Shown piece after piece: positions 22,946 through 34,907 of a stretch of 64,000 nt of DNA (within the stretch, counting starts at the first letter, position 1; every line of letters begins with the position of its first letter). The position numbers and the translations under genes were made by a program. The DNA comes from Megaleporinus macrocephalus (lineage: Eukaryota > Chordata > Actinopteri > Characiformes > Anostomidae), in NCBI GenBank assembly GCA_021613375.1, contig CM038704.1, positions 33,170,582-33,234,581 of the forward strand, in the 5' to 3' direction. The notes under the pieces were generated by a model. The model was not told the DNA's origin and did no database searches. It worked only from the letters and a program-made list of their open reading frames with translations.

Positions 22946-22962
22946 AGTGCCCTCTGCTGGAC
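22946..22962 (-). promoter_or_regulatory. CTCF-like motif
   Basis: The minus strand reads GTCCAGCAGAGGGCACT, which fits the vertebrate CTCF core very well. It has the same orientation as the motif at 8584-8600. Prediction only. Confidence 0.4.
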
Positions 22963-23085
22963 ATTTCCAACCTTTTTTACTCTATGTAGAAGCAGAGTTC
23001 AAATGGCAGAAAGCAATACTTTTTTAAATTATGTTTTCGTCGACTGTCTAATCACAGTGCGAATCTCGGGGAAAATTAAAAACAC

Positions 23086-23113
23086 AAGAAAGAAAGAAAG
23101 AAAGAAAGAAAGA
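23086..23113 (+). repeat. (AAGA)n microsatellite
   Basis: About seven perfect AAGA units in AT-rich DNA. Confidence 0.95.
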
Positions 23114-23235
23114 TCCTAGAGGTAAATTCAAGATCTCCACATTTAATTAATCTCACTTTGAGCAATTAGTCTTATGTTAATTATGCTGTATGAACAATTA
23201 TGACTTGTCTGGAATTATATTACATCTTTACATTA

Positions 23236-23480
23236 CATTTGCAATCAAAATTATTCAACTCCCACTGCAAATTAGGATTATCAGCAAAATGTACACTTTT
23301 TGCAGTAAGCCCCTTCAACCATAAACCACTTAAATAACTCAACATAACTAATGTAGTTTTTCCAAATTCAACACAAGATGCCAGTTTTAATGACTACTCA
23401 GAATTATCTCAGAATTATTCAACCCCCTGCACAGAAACCTCAAAAAAACACAACTGCAAATCTCAAGCACACCTGATGCA
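23236..23480. mobile_element. Tc1-like terminal region
   Basis: TTGCAATCAAAATTATTCAA, with a second AGAATTATTCAACCCCC-like segment near 23408-23428, resembles terminal regions of Tc1/mariner-type transposons in fish (recalled, not searched). A matching inverted end was not found. It may belong with the transposase remnant at 23950-24290. Confidence 0.4.
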
Positions 23481-23949
23481 AAAAACTGCAGTGTGAAAGA
23501 ACGCAGTTCGTTCTGTGAATATTTTTTCCCTGAATACCACTGAATGTTCCGCATTATGATATCATTAAGGTCGTAATACTTATATTCCTAAATGCAAGTT
23601 ATAGCTACTGTAAGCTCCGCGACTTGCCGAGGTAGCCTAGGACAATCTCTACACACACCCCTACATCACCATGGCAACCTAGACATGCCTCGCACACACC
23701 CATATCACCATGGCTACCTATCACTCACACCTGTATCCCGTTAGTGCTAGCGGCAGATCTCATTAGCACAACCCATTTAAGCTACCCACATGTAACCTGA
23801 AACTGTGAGGATCAGATTTGACCTGTCCATGGTCTCTTTAGGCTGGTGTGCTCTCAAGGTCTTTTCCCAGGTTCATCAAGTTTGGAATTTCCACAGCGGG
23901 GTCCCGTCTGCCTCCCGAGTCTGACACACTGACAAAACGTGCTGTTGGT

Positions 23950-24290
23950 ATGTTTTTAAGGAGGCTGCAATGGCGGTGTTTTCAATGCAATTCAATGCAG
24001 TGTTTTCCTTTCTCCAGATATACCGCTTTTGATTTTAAAAGGTTTCATTTTGGTGTAATTTGTCCACAAAACATTTTTCCAATGTCTTTCAGGCTTGCAG
24101 ATGGGCAGCAATATTCTTTTTGGAGAGTAGTGGCTTTCTCCCTACAACTCTGCTATGCACACTGTTGCTGATCAAAGTTATCTTGGTGGTGTACTCATGA
24201 ATATTAACTTTAGACATGTGAGGAAGGTGTTGTTCTGGGTTTCTTTGTGACTGTATATTAATAATATGGCATTTAATAGTATATTTTGAT
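23950..24290 (-). pseudogene. Tc1-like transposase fragment
   Basis: On the minus strand, VVGRKPLLSKKNIAAHLQA (about 24092-24150) matches the well-known R-KPLLSKKN segment of Tc1-family transposases. Downstream, in another frame, HWKNVLWTNYTKM (about 24040-24080) corresponds to the WxNVLWSDETK block that contains the second catalytic Asp of the DDE triad; here SDE has become TNY, so that residue is lost. The rest of the catalytic core is too degraded to follow. Confidence 0.7.
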
Positions 24291-25884
24291 ATACTATGCT
24301 GAACTGCAGTGTTTCTGAACAATTAGGATACATAATTTACTTTTGGATGGTAATAAAAGGACCTGTCTGGTTGGCAAACTTTTGATTTTAATCCACTCAA
24401 AGATGAAAAACTTATGTTTCAATTTGATTTTAGATTAAACAGGCATACTTTAGCCATTTGGTCTTATCGTTCTCAACTGATATGGATTTTCTACCTCAAA
24501 GAAGGACTTGCACATAGAGATGTTTTGCATTCATTTACATGATGTAAAGATGTTTTTAATCTACTCTTTTAAAGTGTCACAATTTTTCATTGTTGAGTGA
24601 CTGAGCATATCAGAGGGCTTCTGTTGTGTATTTACTGGCTGGAACCTTTGGGATACTTATCTGAAATGATCTGACTGTAGTAAGTTAGAGAAAAGATGGA
24701 TTGGTCAGAACTTTCATTCAGTATTTTTAGGCTATATTAGGAGGGGTAGCAATTTTAGTTAATATCTGTCCATTTTACATATTTGTTGGCTCGTTGTTTC
24801 TTAAGATTTCAGATATAGCATTTCAATTTCTCATTATGGTGGAAACTTTAACTATTGGCTTGATCCCAAATTGAATATCACATACACCTCTAAAATCACC
24901 TCTAAAGTTATTCAATCATTTTGGAGGAATTTAGTATTCCAGTTTTAGTATTTCTTGGCATCTATGTAATACCTCTAAAATAAATTCTTTGCTAATGTTC
25001 ATCACACCTATCCTTTTACACATTGATTATTTTTGCTAGACAGTCGACCTCTCATCATGCAATTGTAATCCTGTAGTGATAATCATGCCCTGGTCAAAGT
25101 CAGCATGTGTTTGTGCCACTGGCAACTGCAGTTTGCCTTACTCATCTTCTACACCTCTCAGCCAGAGGTGGTCAGAAGTCTCCTCTTACCTGTCGTACCA
25201 GCACCTTGTGGTCGGGCACATGAGGTTTGTGTGTGTCTTAGTCGTTCTTGACCTTGTAAAGCCATTGCCACTTCGCTAAAATTCTGCTTTCGAACTTCTA
25301 AGAGCGTCCACTCTTATTTAGTATGTTTCCGTTGGCATGTCACAGTTTGTTCTTTGTTCCATTCATAGTGTCCCTGGGGGTACTTCACCATGCAACAGGT
25401 AGTTGCACCATCATGAAGCACTAGGCCATGAACATAGACATTTTGACTTCTTTGTATGTAATGCTCAGACTTTACCAATATTTTCTTAGCTCTGTGCTCA
25501 CCTGCCTTTGTGTAACATAAAGCCCTCCCTGGACTAGACCAATAGATAATTAGTAGATAACTAATGTGTCCAAGTCAATATGTATAATATGTACATATGG
25601 ACACATTCTATAATATTTACACAAATATACATGCATTTGTAAGACGTCCGACTTTTATGCACAAATGGAGACTTTCGCCAAATTAAAATGTTCCTATCCT
25701 ATCTTTGAAGGTTTGTACTTTTTATAACCAAACAAATTAGTTTTTCTTTGTAATCATTCTAAGCGAATTAATGGTTAGAATTTATCAGTGTGTTAAAAGT
25801 TGTGTTTGGTTATCTTAGATCTTTAAACTTAAATCTTTTAGTTTACCAAAATGAATTCTGTTTAAATCGGCATTCTCCTCTGGT
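24291..25884. other. No gene recognised
   Basis: AT-rich sequence with only short chance ORFs and no clear repeat structure. Confidence 0.45.
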
Positions 25885-26826
25885 GTGTAAGCCGGATACT
25901 TCAAAAGATGCCCTCTTTTGCCCCAGCCAATCGGGATAGAGTGACGTAGTGCATGAATGGCTGTACGTGAAAAATACGGGTGATACATATGCATAAGAGG
26001 GGGACCTCCACGTCACCCCTCCCCCTCTCAGGAGTACTATAAACGAACAGACTTTTCTTTTCTTGGCAGAAGAAGGACACCTCCCGCTGGGGAGGCTCCT
26101 CGGCCATCAGCCGCAGACACCTGCTGACCAAGCAACATGCAAGCAGAGGAAAATACTTTTATCCACCCGGGGCTCCCAGCCGCGGAACTTCGAAGCTCAA
26201 AGCTCTACTGACTCCAACACGCGCACAACCTGCAGAAATGCTAGAAGCAGAGGTGCCAAGTCCACTTCGACTGAAAAGCGTTCGGTGCGAACCAACGCAC
26301 GCTCACCGAGGAAACCAGCGCATTGTGACGGTAACTAAGGCACGCGAACCACATGATTCGAGCGAAGCCACCAAGCCGCGCGACCAGCACGAAGCCAGCC
26401 ACAGGCCTCCACCACACGAATGACCCCTGAACCATGTGACCTGCACAAAGCAGAAAAAACGACAACCAGCGAACTGCCCACTTTTCCCGCAACTCAACCG
26501 CCCCGAAACCGATGTCCAGCCGATAAAGCCACTTCTCCACAGACGGAAATGCAGTAAGGCACACGCATGCGCAAACATCTGTTGATCCGGTACAAGATGG
26601 TGTTTAGTCAGGTTCATTGGTTAAAATTATTTTTTACAGAGTGCATATTTCATTCCGACTATAGTAAGTTATGTGTTTTCTTAGTTAGTTTCCAGTAGTC
26701 TGCCTTTCTTTTATCTCGTTATTTCTTTTGTTTCCGGTTTTGTCCCTCTCCTGTTGGTGTTCATCTAATAAATCCTTCTTTATGTACTGTAAGATAGTCT
26801 TGGTGTGCTTTTAATGTTATTATACA
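25885..26826 (+). promoter_or_regulatory. LTR-like or promoter-like block, CpG-rich
   Basis: A GC- and CpG-rich island inside AT-rich DNA. It has a TATA-like CTATAAACG (about 26037-26045), a CACGTCACCCC segment just upstream, and an AATAAA (about 26768) roughly 730 bp downstream, followed by a GT-rich stretch. That order suits a solo LTR. A 7-bp TGGTGTG lies at both ends (25881-25887 and 26801-26807), but proper TG...CA ends are not clear. The alternative is a host CpG-island promoter with a non-coding first exon. Both frames crossing it are overlapping and unconvincing as protein. Confidence 0.35.
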
Positions 26827-27538
26827 GTGTGTGGATCCATGAACTCAAACCAACCTCATAAAACATATTTTATAAGGGTACATTTATTGATTAATCTATA
26901 TTGATTAACTCGATTAATTAATTGGTGGATTAAATAAATACCCTTAATTACGTTACACATGTATTACAGTGTAGTTAATTCTTGTTTTATTCTATATTGA
27001 TCCCAAACTTGTGTACAATGTTTAATTATTTATTTGAGCATTTTGGGTAGGATTTACATTTAACATTATATAATCCCATAAGTGTTTTTTTTTTTTTTGT
27101 TGATGTCTTTGTCACACCTTGATTTTGTTTTGTTTTTTTCTGATGGACATAATTAATAGATTCTGTTCAAACTGGAATAATGCAGTTTAATATAACCAAC
27201 TAACAGTCTTTCTTTGTCTATTTTTTTTAACAAGCAAAAAATCTGAGGATTGCATGATATTTATATCTTTGTAGCTGTGACTTTGATTGGTCAGGGACTG
27301 GAAGAGAGACTGAATTGGATTTCCCACCTGTGTTTGCCCTTGTTTTGGTTATGGGTCAATGAAAAGTTTTAACAAGAAAGAACAATTATATAATATAAAG
27401 ACGATTTATTAGGATCTATAGAGGGGTGCAATACTTCAAATGGTTCTAAGCTAGGTTGGTCTAGGACAAAATCGGAGACGAAGATGATTCCCAAGCGCTG
27501 TAAGTTTTATAGCCATTATTATGGTTATGGCTAACAAG
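26827..27538. other. No gene recognised
   Basis: AT-rich sequence with T-runs (27084-27099) and no coding signal. Confidence 0.5.
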
Positions 27539-30060
27539 TTAATACATTTATGCATTTAGCAGACGCACTTATCCAGAGCAACTTACAAAAGTGCTTAGTG
27601 TTCGGTCAGAGTATGTATCTCTATCTAGTACAAACAGGTTTAAGTTCAAACTACTCGAGCTCAAACCCTGCCATGAACAAGTGCCAGTGCTGATACCTAG
27701 AAAGAAGCCAACAAAATATAAGATTAGACAGTGCAATACCTAGCAAAAATGGAATACCCTAGAGAAGAGAATACAAGACTACATACAGTATAAGTGCAAT
27801 ACTTATCCAGTGTTCCTAGAAGATAAAGGGCAATTACGGTTTATACCCATGCTTTAGTAGATTAGCACTTATAAGTGCTTCACAAAGAGATGGGTCTTCA
27901 GTCTGCGTTTGAAGGCCGCGAGAGAGTTCGCTGTTTGGACAGCCAGTGGAAGTTCATCCCACCATCTGGGTGCCAGGACAAAGAAGTGTCTTGTCGCGTG
28001 TCTTCCATGAATCTTGAGGCGGGTAAAGCCGAGCCGTACTTGAGGCACGGATCGACTTTTGACCATTGCCGTTAGGTAAGGAGGAGCTGGTCTATTCTTG
28101 GCTTTGTATGCAAGCATCAGAACTTTACACTGAATGTGAGCAGCTACAGGAAGCCAGTGAAGGGAGCGCAGCAGTGGAGTGACATGAGTGTACTTGGGAA
28201 GATTAAAGACGAGCCGTGCTGCTGCATTCTGGATCAGTTGTAAGGGCCTGATGGCCTGCAGAGGAAGACCAGCCAGGAGTGAGTTGAAGTAATCGAGCCT
28301 TGAAATGACAAGAGACTGGACAAGCACCTGGGAGGCCTCCTGAGAGAGAAAGGGTCAAATGCATCTGATATTGTAGAGAATATATCTGCATGACCGAGTT
28401 AGGTTCGTAATATGGGCTGAGAATGATAACTGGTCATCCAGAGTCACCCCAAGGTTTCTTTCATCTTTAGACAGAACAATCAAAGAGTTCTCAAATGAGA
28501 TGGCAAGATCCTGCTGAGGACCTGTAGTTCCAGGGATGAACAGCACCTCAGTCTTGCTGGGATTGAACTTGAGATGATGAGCTGTAATTCATGAAGAGAT
28601 GTCAGTCAGACATGCAACTGTAAACGGTGGGAAGGAAAGCATTAGTTAAGTGTCATCAGCATAGCAGTGGTAAGAGAAACCATGAGATGTAATTACATTG
28701 CCAAGAGAACAGGTGTAGAGTAAAAACAGGAGAGGACCTAGCACTGAGCCATGAGGGACATCAGTAAGGAGCCTGCACGGAGCAGATGTAGACCCTCTCC
28801 ATGTTACCTGATAAGAACACCCCTCTGAAGAACGGATAGGGTCCCGTGACTCCCAGGTCAGCAAGGACAGATAGGAGGATCTTGTGGTGTCGAAAGCTGC
28901 AGAGAGGTCCAGAAGGATCAGAACTAATGACAGTTTGGATGATCTTGCAGTCTGGAGCTTCTTAGTCACTGCTACGAGGGCTGTTTCTGTTGAGTGCGCT
29001 GATTTGAAGCCAGACTGGTTGGGGTCCTGGAGCAGGTTCTGGGTGAGAAAGAGAGACAGTTGGCTATATACAGCACCCTCAAGTATTTTTGATAGAAAAA
29101 AAAAGGAGTTAAAAAAGGAGTTGGTAGTTGCAGACATCTGAGCTGTCCAGTGTGGGCTTCTTCAGAATTGGAACCACTCTGGCAGTCTTGAATGCAGCTG
29201 GGACCTGACCTGATGACAGGGAGCTGTTTATGATGAACGTGATGAAGGTCAGCAGATCCATGGAAACCGTCTGGAAGAGTGTGGATGGAATGGGATCCAG
29301 TGGGCAGGTGGTCGGGTTGCTGGATTTGAGTAGCTGTAGGACCTTATCTGTGGAAAGAGGAAAAAATCATGTTAAGGAATTATTGGCAAGAGGATGAGTA
29401 TTGGTGAAGGAAGTAGAGAAAGAAAATGACTGGCGGATTTTGTTAACCTTCTCCTTGAAAAAGGTGATAAAATCCTCCGGGGTGAAGGAGAGGGGGGTTT
29501 GAGAAGAGGGGAGAAAATACTAAAGAGCTTGTGTGGATCAGATGCTGATGCTTCCAGTTCATCTTTGTAGTAGGATGCCTTAGAAGCAGTAACCTCTGTT
29601 GAGAACTTGTAGAGGAGAGCCTGATAGGAGTGTAGGTCTGAGTCAAGCTGGGACTTCCACTTCCAGTTCCTCTCTGCCTTTCTTAGCTCTCTCCGGTTGC
29701 TTCGTAGGACTTCAGTCAGCCACGGGGCAGGTGGGGAGGATCTAGCTGGCCTGGAGGAAAGAGGACACAAAAGGTTAACTGCAGACGAGAGTGAAGAAAG
29801 CAATGTATCTGTGGCTGTATCCAGAGACAGAGAAAGAAAAGAATAAGGATGTGGAAGGGTAGTGAGGATAGTTGAAGCAAGAGACGAGTGAAAAATGGAG
29901 TGCAGGTAATGTCGAGTGAAGGATGAGCCTGAAGGAGAGGCATTGACAGGGAGAGCAGTGAAGGAGAGTGTGAAAGATGGAAAGTGATGATGAGTGTATG
30001 GAGGTTACTGTCATATCCAGCGCTGGGACAGGTCTGCTGAAGATCAGGTCTCAAGCCTAC
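27539..30060 (-). mobile_element. L2-type LINE, antisense, decayed
   Basis: Minus-strand non-LTR element. The 3' end carries the typical fish LINE tail (on the + strand GCATTTAGCAGACGCACTTA then TCCAGAGCAACTTAC, about 27552-27587). Upstream come an RT C-terminus, the RT core and a degraded ORF2 N-terminal half up to about 30060. The sequence differs from the L2 element at 2.3-7.3 kb, so it is a second family. The 5' end abuts one of two 48-bp direct repeats (30058-30105). Confidence 0.8.
27869..30054 (-). pseudogene. L2-type ORF2 remains (RT)
   Basis: Read from high to low coordinates. 29372-29803 is the region between endonuclease and RT (PAPWLTEVLRSNRRELRKAE). 28646-29137 is RT with SKILEGAVYSQL, NQSGFKSAHSTETALVAV, LILLDLSAAFDT (motif A), [17 protein letters not shown] (motif B; PHG where PQG is usual) and CYADDT (catalytic motif C). 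28355-28546 is the thumb region (LGVTLDDQLSFSAHI). 27869-28327 is the C-terminal domain (LDYFNSLLAGLP, HVTPLLRSLHWLPV, RWWDELPLAVQTANSL). The pieces sit in different frames, with a deletion after motif A and a stop before motif C's continuation. The endonuclease is only faintly visible at 29716-30054. Confidence 0.8.
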
Positions 30061-30105
30061 CTTACCAGCAGAGAAGACAAATCCAATCAGGACACACTAG
30101 CACAC
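30058..30105 (+). repeat. 48-bp direct repeat, copy 1
   Basis: TACCTTACCAGCAGAGAAGA and the following ~28 bases recur at 30287-30335 with very few differences. The copy lies exactly at the 5' end of the antisense LINE. Confidence 0.85.
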
Positions 30106-30286
30106 TAATTCTAGAAGGGAACACTCCTTCAATATATCTGCCTAGTGGCTAGTAAGGCCACTCCCAGCACACCTTGAGCTAACCTGAAACCACACCTGAA
30201 ACTAGTACCAGCAATTAGCTCTAGAACCAGCAAAACAACCTGGTAGCAAGCAGTCTAAGCCAAAAGTAAATTGGGAAACTTAACAC

Positions 30287-30335
30287 TACCTTACCAGCAG
30301 AGAAGACAAATCCAGTCAGGTCACACTAGCACACT
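30287..30335 (+). repeat. 48-bp direct repeat, copy 2
   Basis: Second copy, about 229 bp after the first. The spacer (30106-30286) is not recognised. The pair could be one and a bit units of a larger tandem repeat, or flanks of a lost insertion. Confidence 0.85.
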
Positions 30336-30539
30336 GAGACTTGGGACTTAATACGGAGAATTGGTCATGTTTGGCTTCAAATGCTAAGTGAATCTGGGCC
30401 TAGCAATAGGTTAAATAGATGAAATACCTCACAAGGCTCTTTTGTAAGGCTGCTTTTACCAGACTTGTTTTCATTTGGCTTTGTTAAGCGTGGCGTGGTC
30501 TGGTCAGGAACTGGATGGGAGTTGAATTTTATGCCCAAT

Positions 30540-30930
30540 ATAGCCCTTGAATGAAATAATGCAGATAGGTACTGTTAATTGTACACTCTGTAACATTTAC
30601 GCTCCAAATGTTGAATCCGAAAAGGTTGTTTTTTTTTTGTTTTGGGAGATGGAATGTAAATCTGACAGAGGGAGGACTATGTTAAAACACTTGATGGTTG
30701 ATAGGGATTTGGTAGAATTTTGTGTGGAAAGAAAGGCAAAAATGAGTGAAGGGCTTTTTATGTCAGACCAGGATTGATTTTATATCATGCACAAGGATCA
30801 TCATATCATTCAATATGCATTATATCATGCATATTGAAGTAGTTTATTATAGATCTACACTTTCTGATCATGATTTTCTGCATGTGAGGCTGCAGACAGA
30901 GATTGTAATGACATGGCCAGTGTTATGTGG
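30540..30930 (+). pseudogene. L1/Tx1-type endonuclease fragment
   Basis: The + strand encodes VNCTLCNIYAPNVES (about 30567-30615), a match to the NIYAPN block of L1-type APE endonucleases. In a second frame follow TRIDFISCTRII and STLSDHDFLHVRL (about 30766-30897), corresponding to the RIDFIL and SDHxxL blocks at the end of the domain. The two parts are out of frame and no RT follows, so this is an isolated fragment of a family distinct from the L1 at 41.2-46.7 kb. Confidence 0.7.
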
Positions 30931-31052
30931 GTTCAGAAACACAGGACAATGGCAAGCTCTTTTAGTCGTCTTTACTAAACTTAGTCGCTGCTTTTTTCTT
31001 TCTCACATACGCACTCTTCTTCTCTTCCTTCTTTCTTATTCACCAGTACAAA

Positions 31053-31069
31053 CAGCCCTCTAGCGGGAA
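31053..31069 (-). promoter_or_regulatory. CTCF-like motif (weak)
   Basis: The minus strand reads TTCCCGCTAGAGGGCTG, partly matching the CTCF core. Weaker than the motifs at 8584 and 22946. Confidence 0.25.
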
Positions 31070-32934
31070 GGAGGTGTATTGTCTAATAGTGCTTATTATT
31101 CAGAGCAACTATATATGAGTGTAAACACAACACAGTGGTGTGGATGTTAAATGTGATAACTTCTGTTATTTTTCTCTTTCCACATTGGTAGTATTACAGG
31201 ATATGTAAGGCAGCAAAAGATACATATACACTGCCTTCAAAAAGTACTAAAAATATAAACCTCGACAATTTTTATAATTTCAGTTGCAGACATGACTGGC
31301 TGCCTTAGAATACTGTATTGTTGGCAATATTTATAACATTTCAGACACAGCCAGGTAGTCTCGTAGGTGACATAATAACTCAACTAACCAGCGCAATCAC
31401 AGTTACGAGATGGAAATAAAAACTACCATAACTAAACTAGGTAATAAGGACATTATGGCCAATTTAGTTATGTAAACAGAACCCACCTTGGTATACTTGT
31501 TTTTGTTTTGAATTGGATGTTGGACATTCATTTATTAAATTGGAAAATAAATAAATGTAAATGTAATTTTAGTGAATTTTGAAGTCTTACATGATGTTTG
31601 GTCACTGTTAAAAACTGATGTATATGATGTTTAATTTTTTAATATTTCACATTACAGGCCTTTGTTGAATTTATTTAGTTTCATTTATTTCAAGAATTTA
31701 TTGTGGACACTATTTGGTGTCATTCAGAGAGTGCATTGGTTGATTTATTTGAAAGTAAGCTTTGATTGGATTTTTTGAGAGTGTGTTTTGATTGGATTAA
31801 CTGAGAGTGGTCATTGTTATTTTTTAACTGAGACTGGACATTGAATGCAAAGAAATGTTCACACTAAATCAGTCCTATAAGTAAAAGAGGAGTTATTTTA
31901 TAACTGAATTTGACTTAGTTACACACAGTTTTGGGGTGTGAAAAGAAAATATTGCTTTTGTTTTTTTTTTTTCAGTGATTCATGTCAGAAGCAGATAAAG
32001 ACCTGTTAAGGTGGTCTTGAAGAAAATTTGTTTTTTGGGATTTGTTATTGGCCTGGTCTTGCTTTAATTTAAACTTGATCTTCATTTAGTTTTGCTTTTA
32101 TTTGGACGGCCTTAGAGTTGTACTCAACCTTCTTTAGACTCGATCTTGACTTGTCTTAACTAGGTCCTGGACTTATCTTGGGCTCGGTCTTAACAGCCCT
32201 ATACTGTGTTGACTCTGTTTTACGCATTAAATTAAAAATTCTAATAGAAAAAAGGCTAATCATTTTCCAACAAAAAAACAGTTCTGAATGTACGTAAAAC
32301 AACCCCCACATCCTTACAGAAGATGCATGGGAAATGATTTCTAGCTAAGTTTGCTATCAATATCTTGCTATCTAGGTTAGAAGGTTAGTTGTTAAACCAA
32401 GAAAAATCTTTTACATCTAAAAATGCACTTCATGGAAAACAGTGACCTCTGTTTTCCATGAGGTCTGTTTAACCTGCCCCATCTTATAACCTATCTGAGG
32501 CAGGGGATGATGAAGCATGGAGTAAACTATTTTATAAGGCCACATATTCTATGACTGACGCATATGCTATATGCTGGAGAAAGGGGCTCCTGTAAAAAGG
32601 TCTATTCTGCAGTTAATGATATGAAAGAAGACAAGTGTTTTTTCTTGGTGCTCCATGAGATCATGATAGGCTTGGTAGGCTTATTAGTAACCTCTGGCCT
32701 TTCAGTGGAGGTGGCACAAGGAAAGTATAAATGGGTATGCATACATTTCTGTGACAAGGGTTATATTTTTTACCTAAGCCTGGATATGTTAAAGCTGTGT
32801 AACTTTACCTGTGGGAGCCCTAGGACTACCTTTTGTAAGGGGGAATATGTGACTTAGAAGGGCTGATGGATGGCACCCACAGTAACCAAAATGGCAGTTG
32901 CGGTTTTAGTGATGGAGCCTGCTCTGACAGGCCT
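31070..32934. other. No gene recognised
   Basis: AT-rich. A Tc1-type terminal scrap may lie at about 31228-31248 (ACACTGCCTTCAAAAAGTA). The ORF at 32564-32857 (+) shows no domain I know. Confidence 0.4.
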
Positions 32935-33060
32935 TCCATCTAGAGCAGATTTAGATTCAGAGGATTGGCCAGATCCTGCGCAATAAGGTTTCCAGCTTCA
33001 CCAGAGTCTATATGGCACTGAAATAACCGTGAGTGTGACTTTAAGGAGGAAGGAGAGGGG
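32935..33060 (-). pseudogene. Gypsy-type aspartic protease fragment
   Basis: The minus strand encodes HIDSGEAGNLIAQDLANPL, which fits the start of retroviral-type proteases in fish Ty3/gypsy elements (usual form: DSGAxxNFI). The catalytic D-S-G triad is intact in this short piece, but the rest of the protease and its neighbours cannot be followed. It is opposite in strand to the gypsy element at 34.9-40 kb. Confidence 0.5.
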
Positions 33061-34880
33061 TTTAGTCCTGAACCTTAAATTCCTTCATTATTGATGGGCA
33101 GGACAGATGGCAAGCAGGTTACAAGCCCAACATAGTGCGTTGGTGTTTCTCAGCAGCTGAAGAACATGCGCAGCCTATCTATCTATCAGAGCTTATCTGG
33201 TGGTAGGAGCTGTAGGTAGGAGCTTGAAGTGGGGAAAAAATGCCTGTGCTCGTCTTATTCACGTTAGCGTGTGTACCAGCAAATAATTTAATATTACATT
33301 GTAATATTAATTTCTACAGTAAATAAAAAATAATAGGGGATATCACTGATTTTTACAACATACATTTATTTATACAAAGATGATAACAATTTGCAAACCT
33401 ATATAAAATATAATAATTTAATAATATCGTACCTGTATGATACATTATGTGTTTACATATATAATTTTAATTCTTCTAGCTACTGTCTCTTTTAAGTAGG
33501 GTGCTTTTAGCATTCAGAATCTAACAGAAGCTAGCTAAGTAAACAAGCTAAGAATTTCATTGTGTTATTCAAGAAAACAATGTTTAATTATAAACATAGT
33601 TATTCGTCATCAGTTAAAATTAAGAATCAAGTATCATTACCACTTAATATATATAGCATATACTTTTTTGTGCTGGTCAGGTAAATACTCACTAGCATAA
33701 ACTCTTTTTTAAATGTTTTCACTTACTTCAATTCCAATGTCACTCATTGTTTTCTGTTGAGTGAACGCCCAAGAATGTGATTTGTGATAGTGAACATAAA
33801 TTTGAGTATGTACTGAATCAAATACAACACTGACAGCTTGTGAATGCAATGTCGGCACATGAGAAAAAGTCCCAGTATTGTCAAACTGGCTGAAATGCAG
33901 AAGTGGCGGTACAACGTACCGGTAAGTACTGGTCCACTGTAGAACTGTATGGAGTGCTCATTTTTGTTTTCGCATAAAATTGTCCAGTGTATAGCCATAC
34001 TAATAAGGGGGAATCCAGAGATAAGAGTTTGTATTTTTCCCTCAGTCATTTCTGAGACATGGTACACAGAACAGGCTAATTCCAACCCCTGGAAGTTGCC
34101 AAAAAGAACAGCTTGTATGAAAGGATAGCACATAGTCAAAGACTGGCTAATTGCCCTGTGGAAGCTGAAGGATTGTCTTACCATTTTCCTTGACATCCAG
34201 GGGTGGCAAAAACTGAAACCGAAAAAATAAATTAGTCATATGAAGACACTGCTGCTCCCGCTTGCTTCCATTTGCGATGGATCAGCCTTTTGCTCTCCCT
34301 GTCACAAAAGAAATTGTAGCTGTTTTGGTGCACTACTTTCCAGATGTGGCTGGATGATAAGCGAAATACAAAAAACCTTAAAGTATAAAGCATCTGTCAC
34401 TTTTTATCCTTATTAGATTTTTATGCTTAATTATATTTCTTTTAAATAGATTGTTTTAAAAAATTAAGCCATGTTTTACTCATGTTTTATTTCTAATATT
34501 CTAAATATTTTTAATTTTTCATGTGTATCATCTTTGTATATTCTTTGTATATTTAAATGGCTGCAGTGTGCAAAAGTGTGCTATGTAAATAAACGGGCCT
34601 TGTCTTGACTACATGTTGTACATCTGAAGTCCCATTAAACCAAAAAATACACTTTTCCCGGAAAAAGCAGATTCAAAGTTGGAATCTGTCTGTGCTGCTC
34701 TACAGACTTATCATTAATTGCTGTTTTGTATTTTAAGAGATGCCACACCCTCAATTTGGTGCAACATCTTGTTGTTTACCTCCCAACATTTCGTACCGTG
34801 TTTTCTATGTCCCGACCCTTATGGTTATAATGCCCCATTTTCTGTCTCTGGATTCTGTGTATTGTTTTCTTTGTAATTTT
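33061..34880. other. No clear gene; includes a 150-codon minus-strand ORF
   Basis: Mostly AT-rich. An uninterrupted frame on the minus strand at 33744-34196 (150 codons) has hydrophobic stretches (for example FCISASLTILGLFLMCRHCI) but no motif I can identify, and no promoter or splice context. It may be chance in low-GC DNA or a degraded repeat. The 5' LTR of the gypsy element probably lies in the last part (about 34600-34930) but its start is not visible. Confidence 0.3.
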
Positions 34881-34907
34881 ATCTAATATTTGTTTTGCCT
34901 TGTTTCC

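Larger units (their letters stand above)
22681..23235. other. No gene recognised
   Basis: AT-rich DNA holding a CTCF-like motif (22946-22962) and an AAGA microsatellite (23086-23113). Nothing else could be assigned. Confidence 0.5.

Noticed and set aside
23848..24171. 107-codon plus-strand ORF as a gene
   Set aside because: The minus strand here carries Tc1 transposase blocks (RKPLLSKKN), so the + frame is a shadow.
25901..26617. Several ORFs of 60-107 codons in the CpG-rich block
   Set aside because: Frames overlap on both strands and read as basic, unstructured peptides. The GC-rich composition lowers stop frequency. Treated as promoter/LTR-like instead.
25881..26807. TGGTGTG at both ends of the CpG-rich block as a target-site duplication
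   Set aside because: Only 7 bp, GT-rich, and the ends inside it are not TG...CA; chance is likely.
28884..29141. Plus-strand ORF opposite the L2-type RT
   Set aside because: Shadow of the minus-strand RT motifs (HSTETALVAV, LILLDLSAAFD).
33744..34196. 150-codon minus-strand ORF as a membrane protein gene
   Set aside because: Hydrophobic stretches are expected from AT-rich DNA; no motif, promoter or splice context was found. Mentioned only inside the gap entry.
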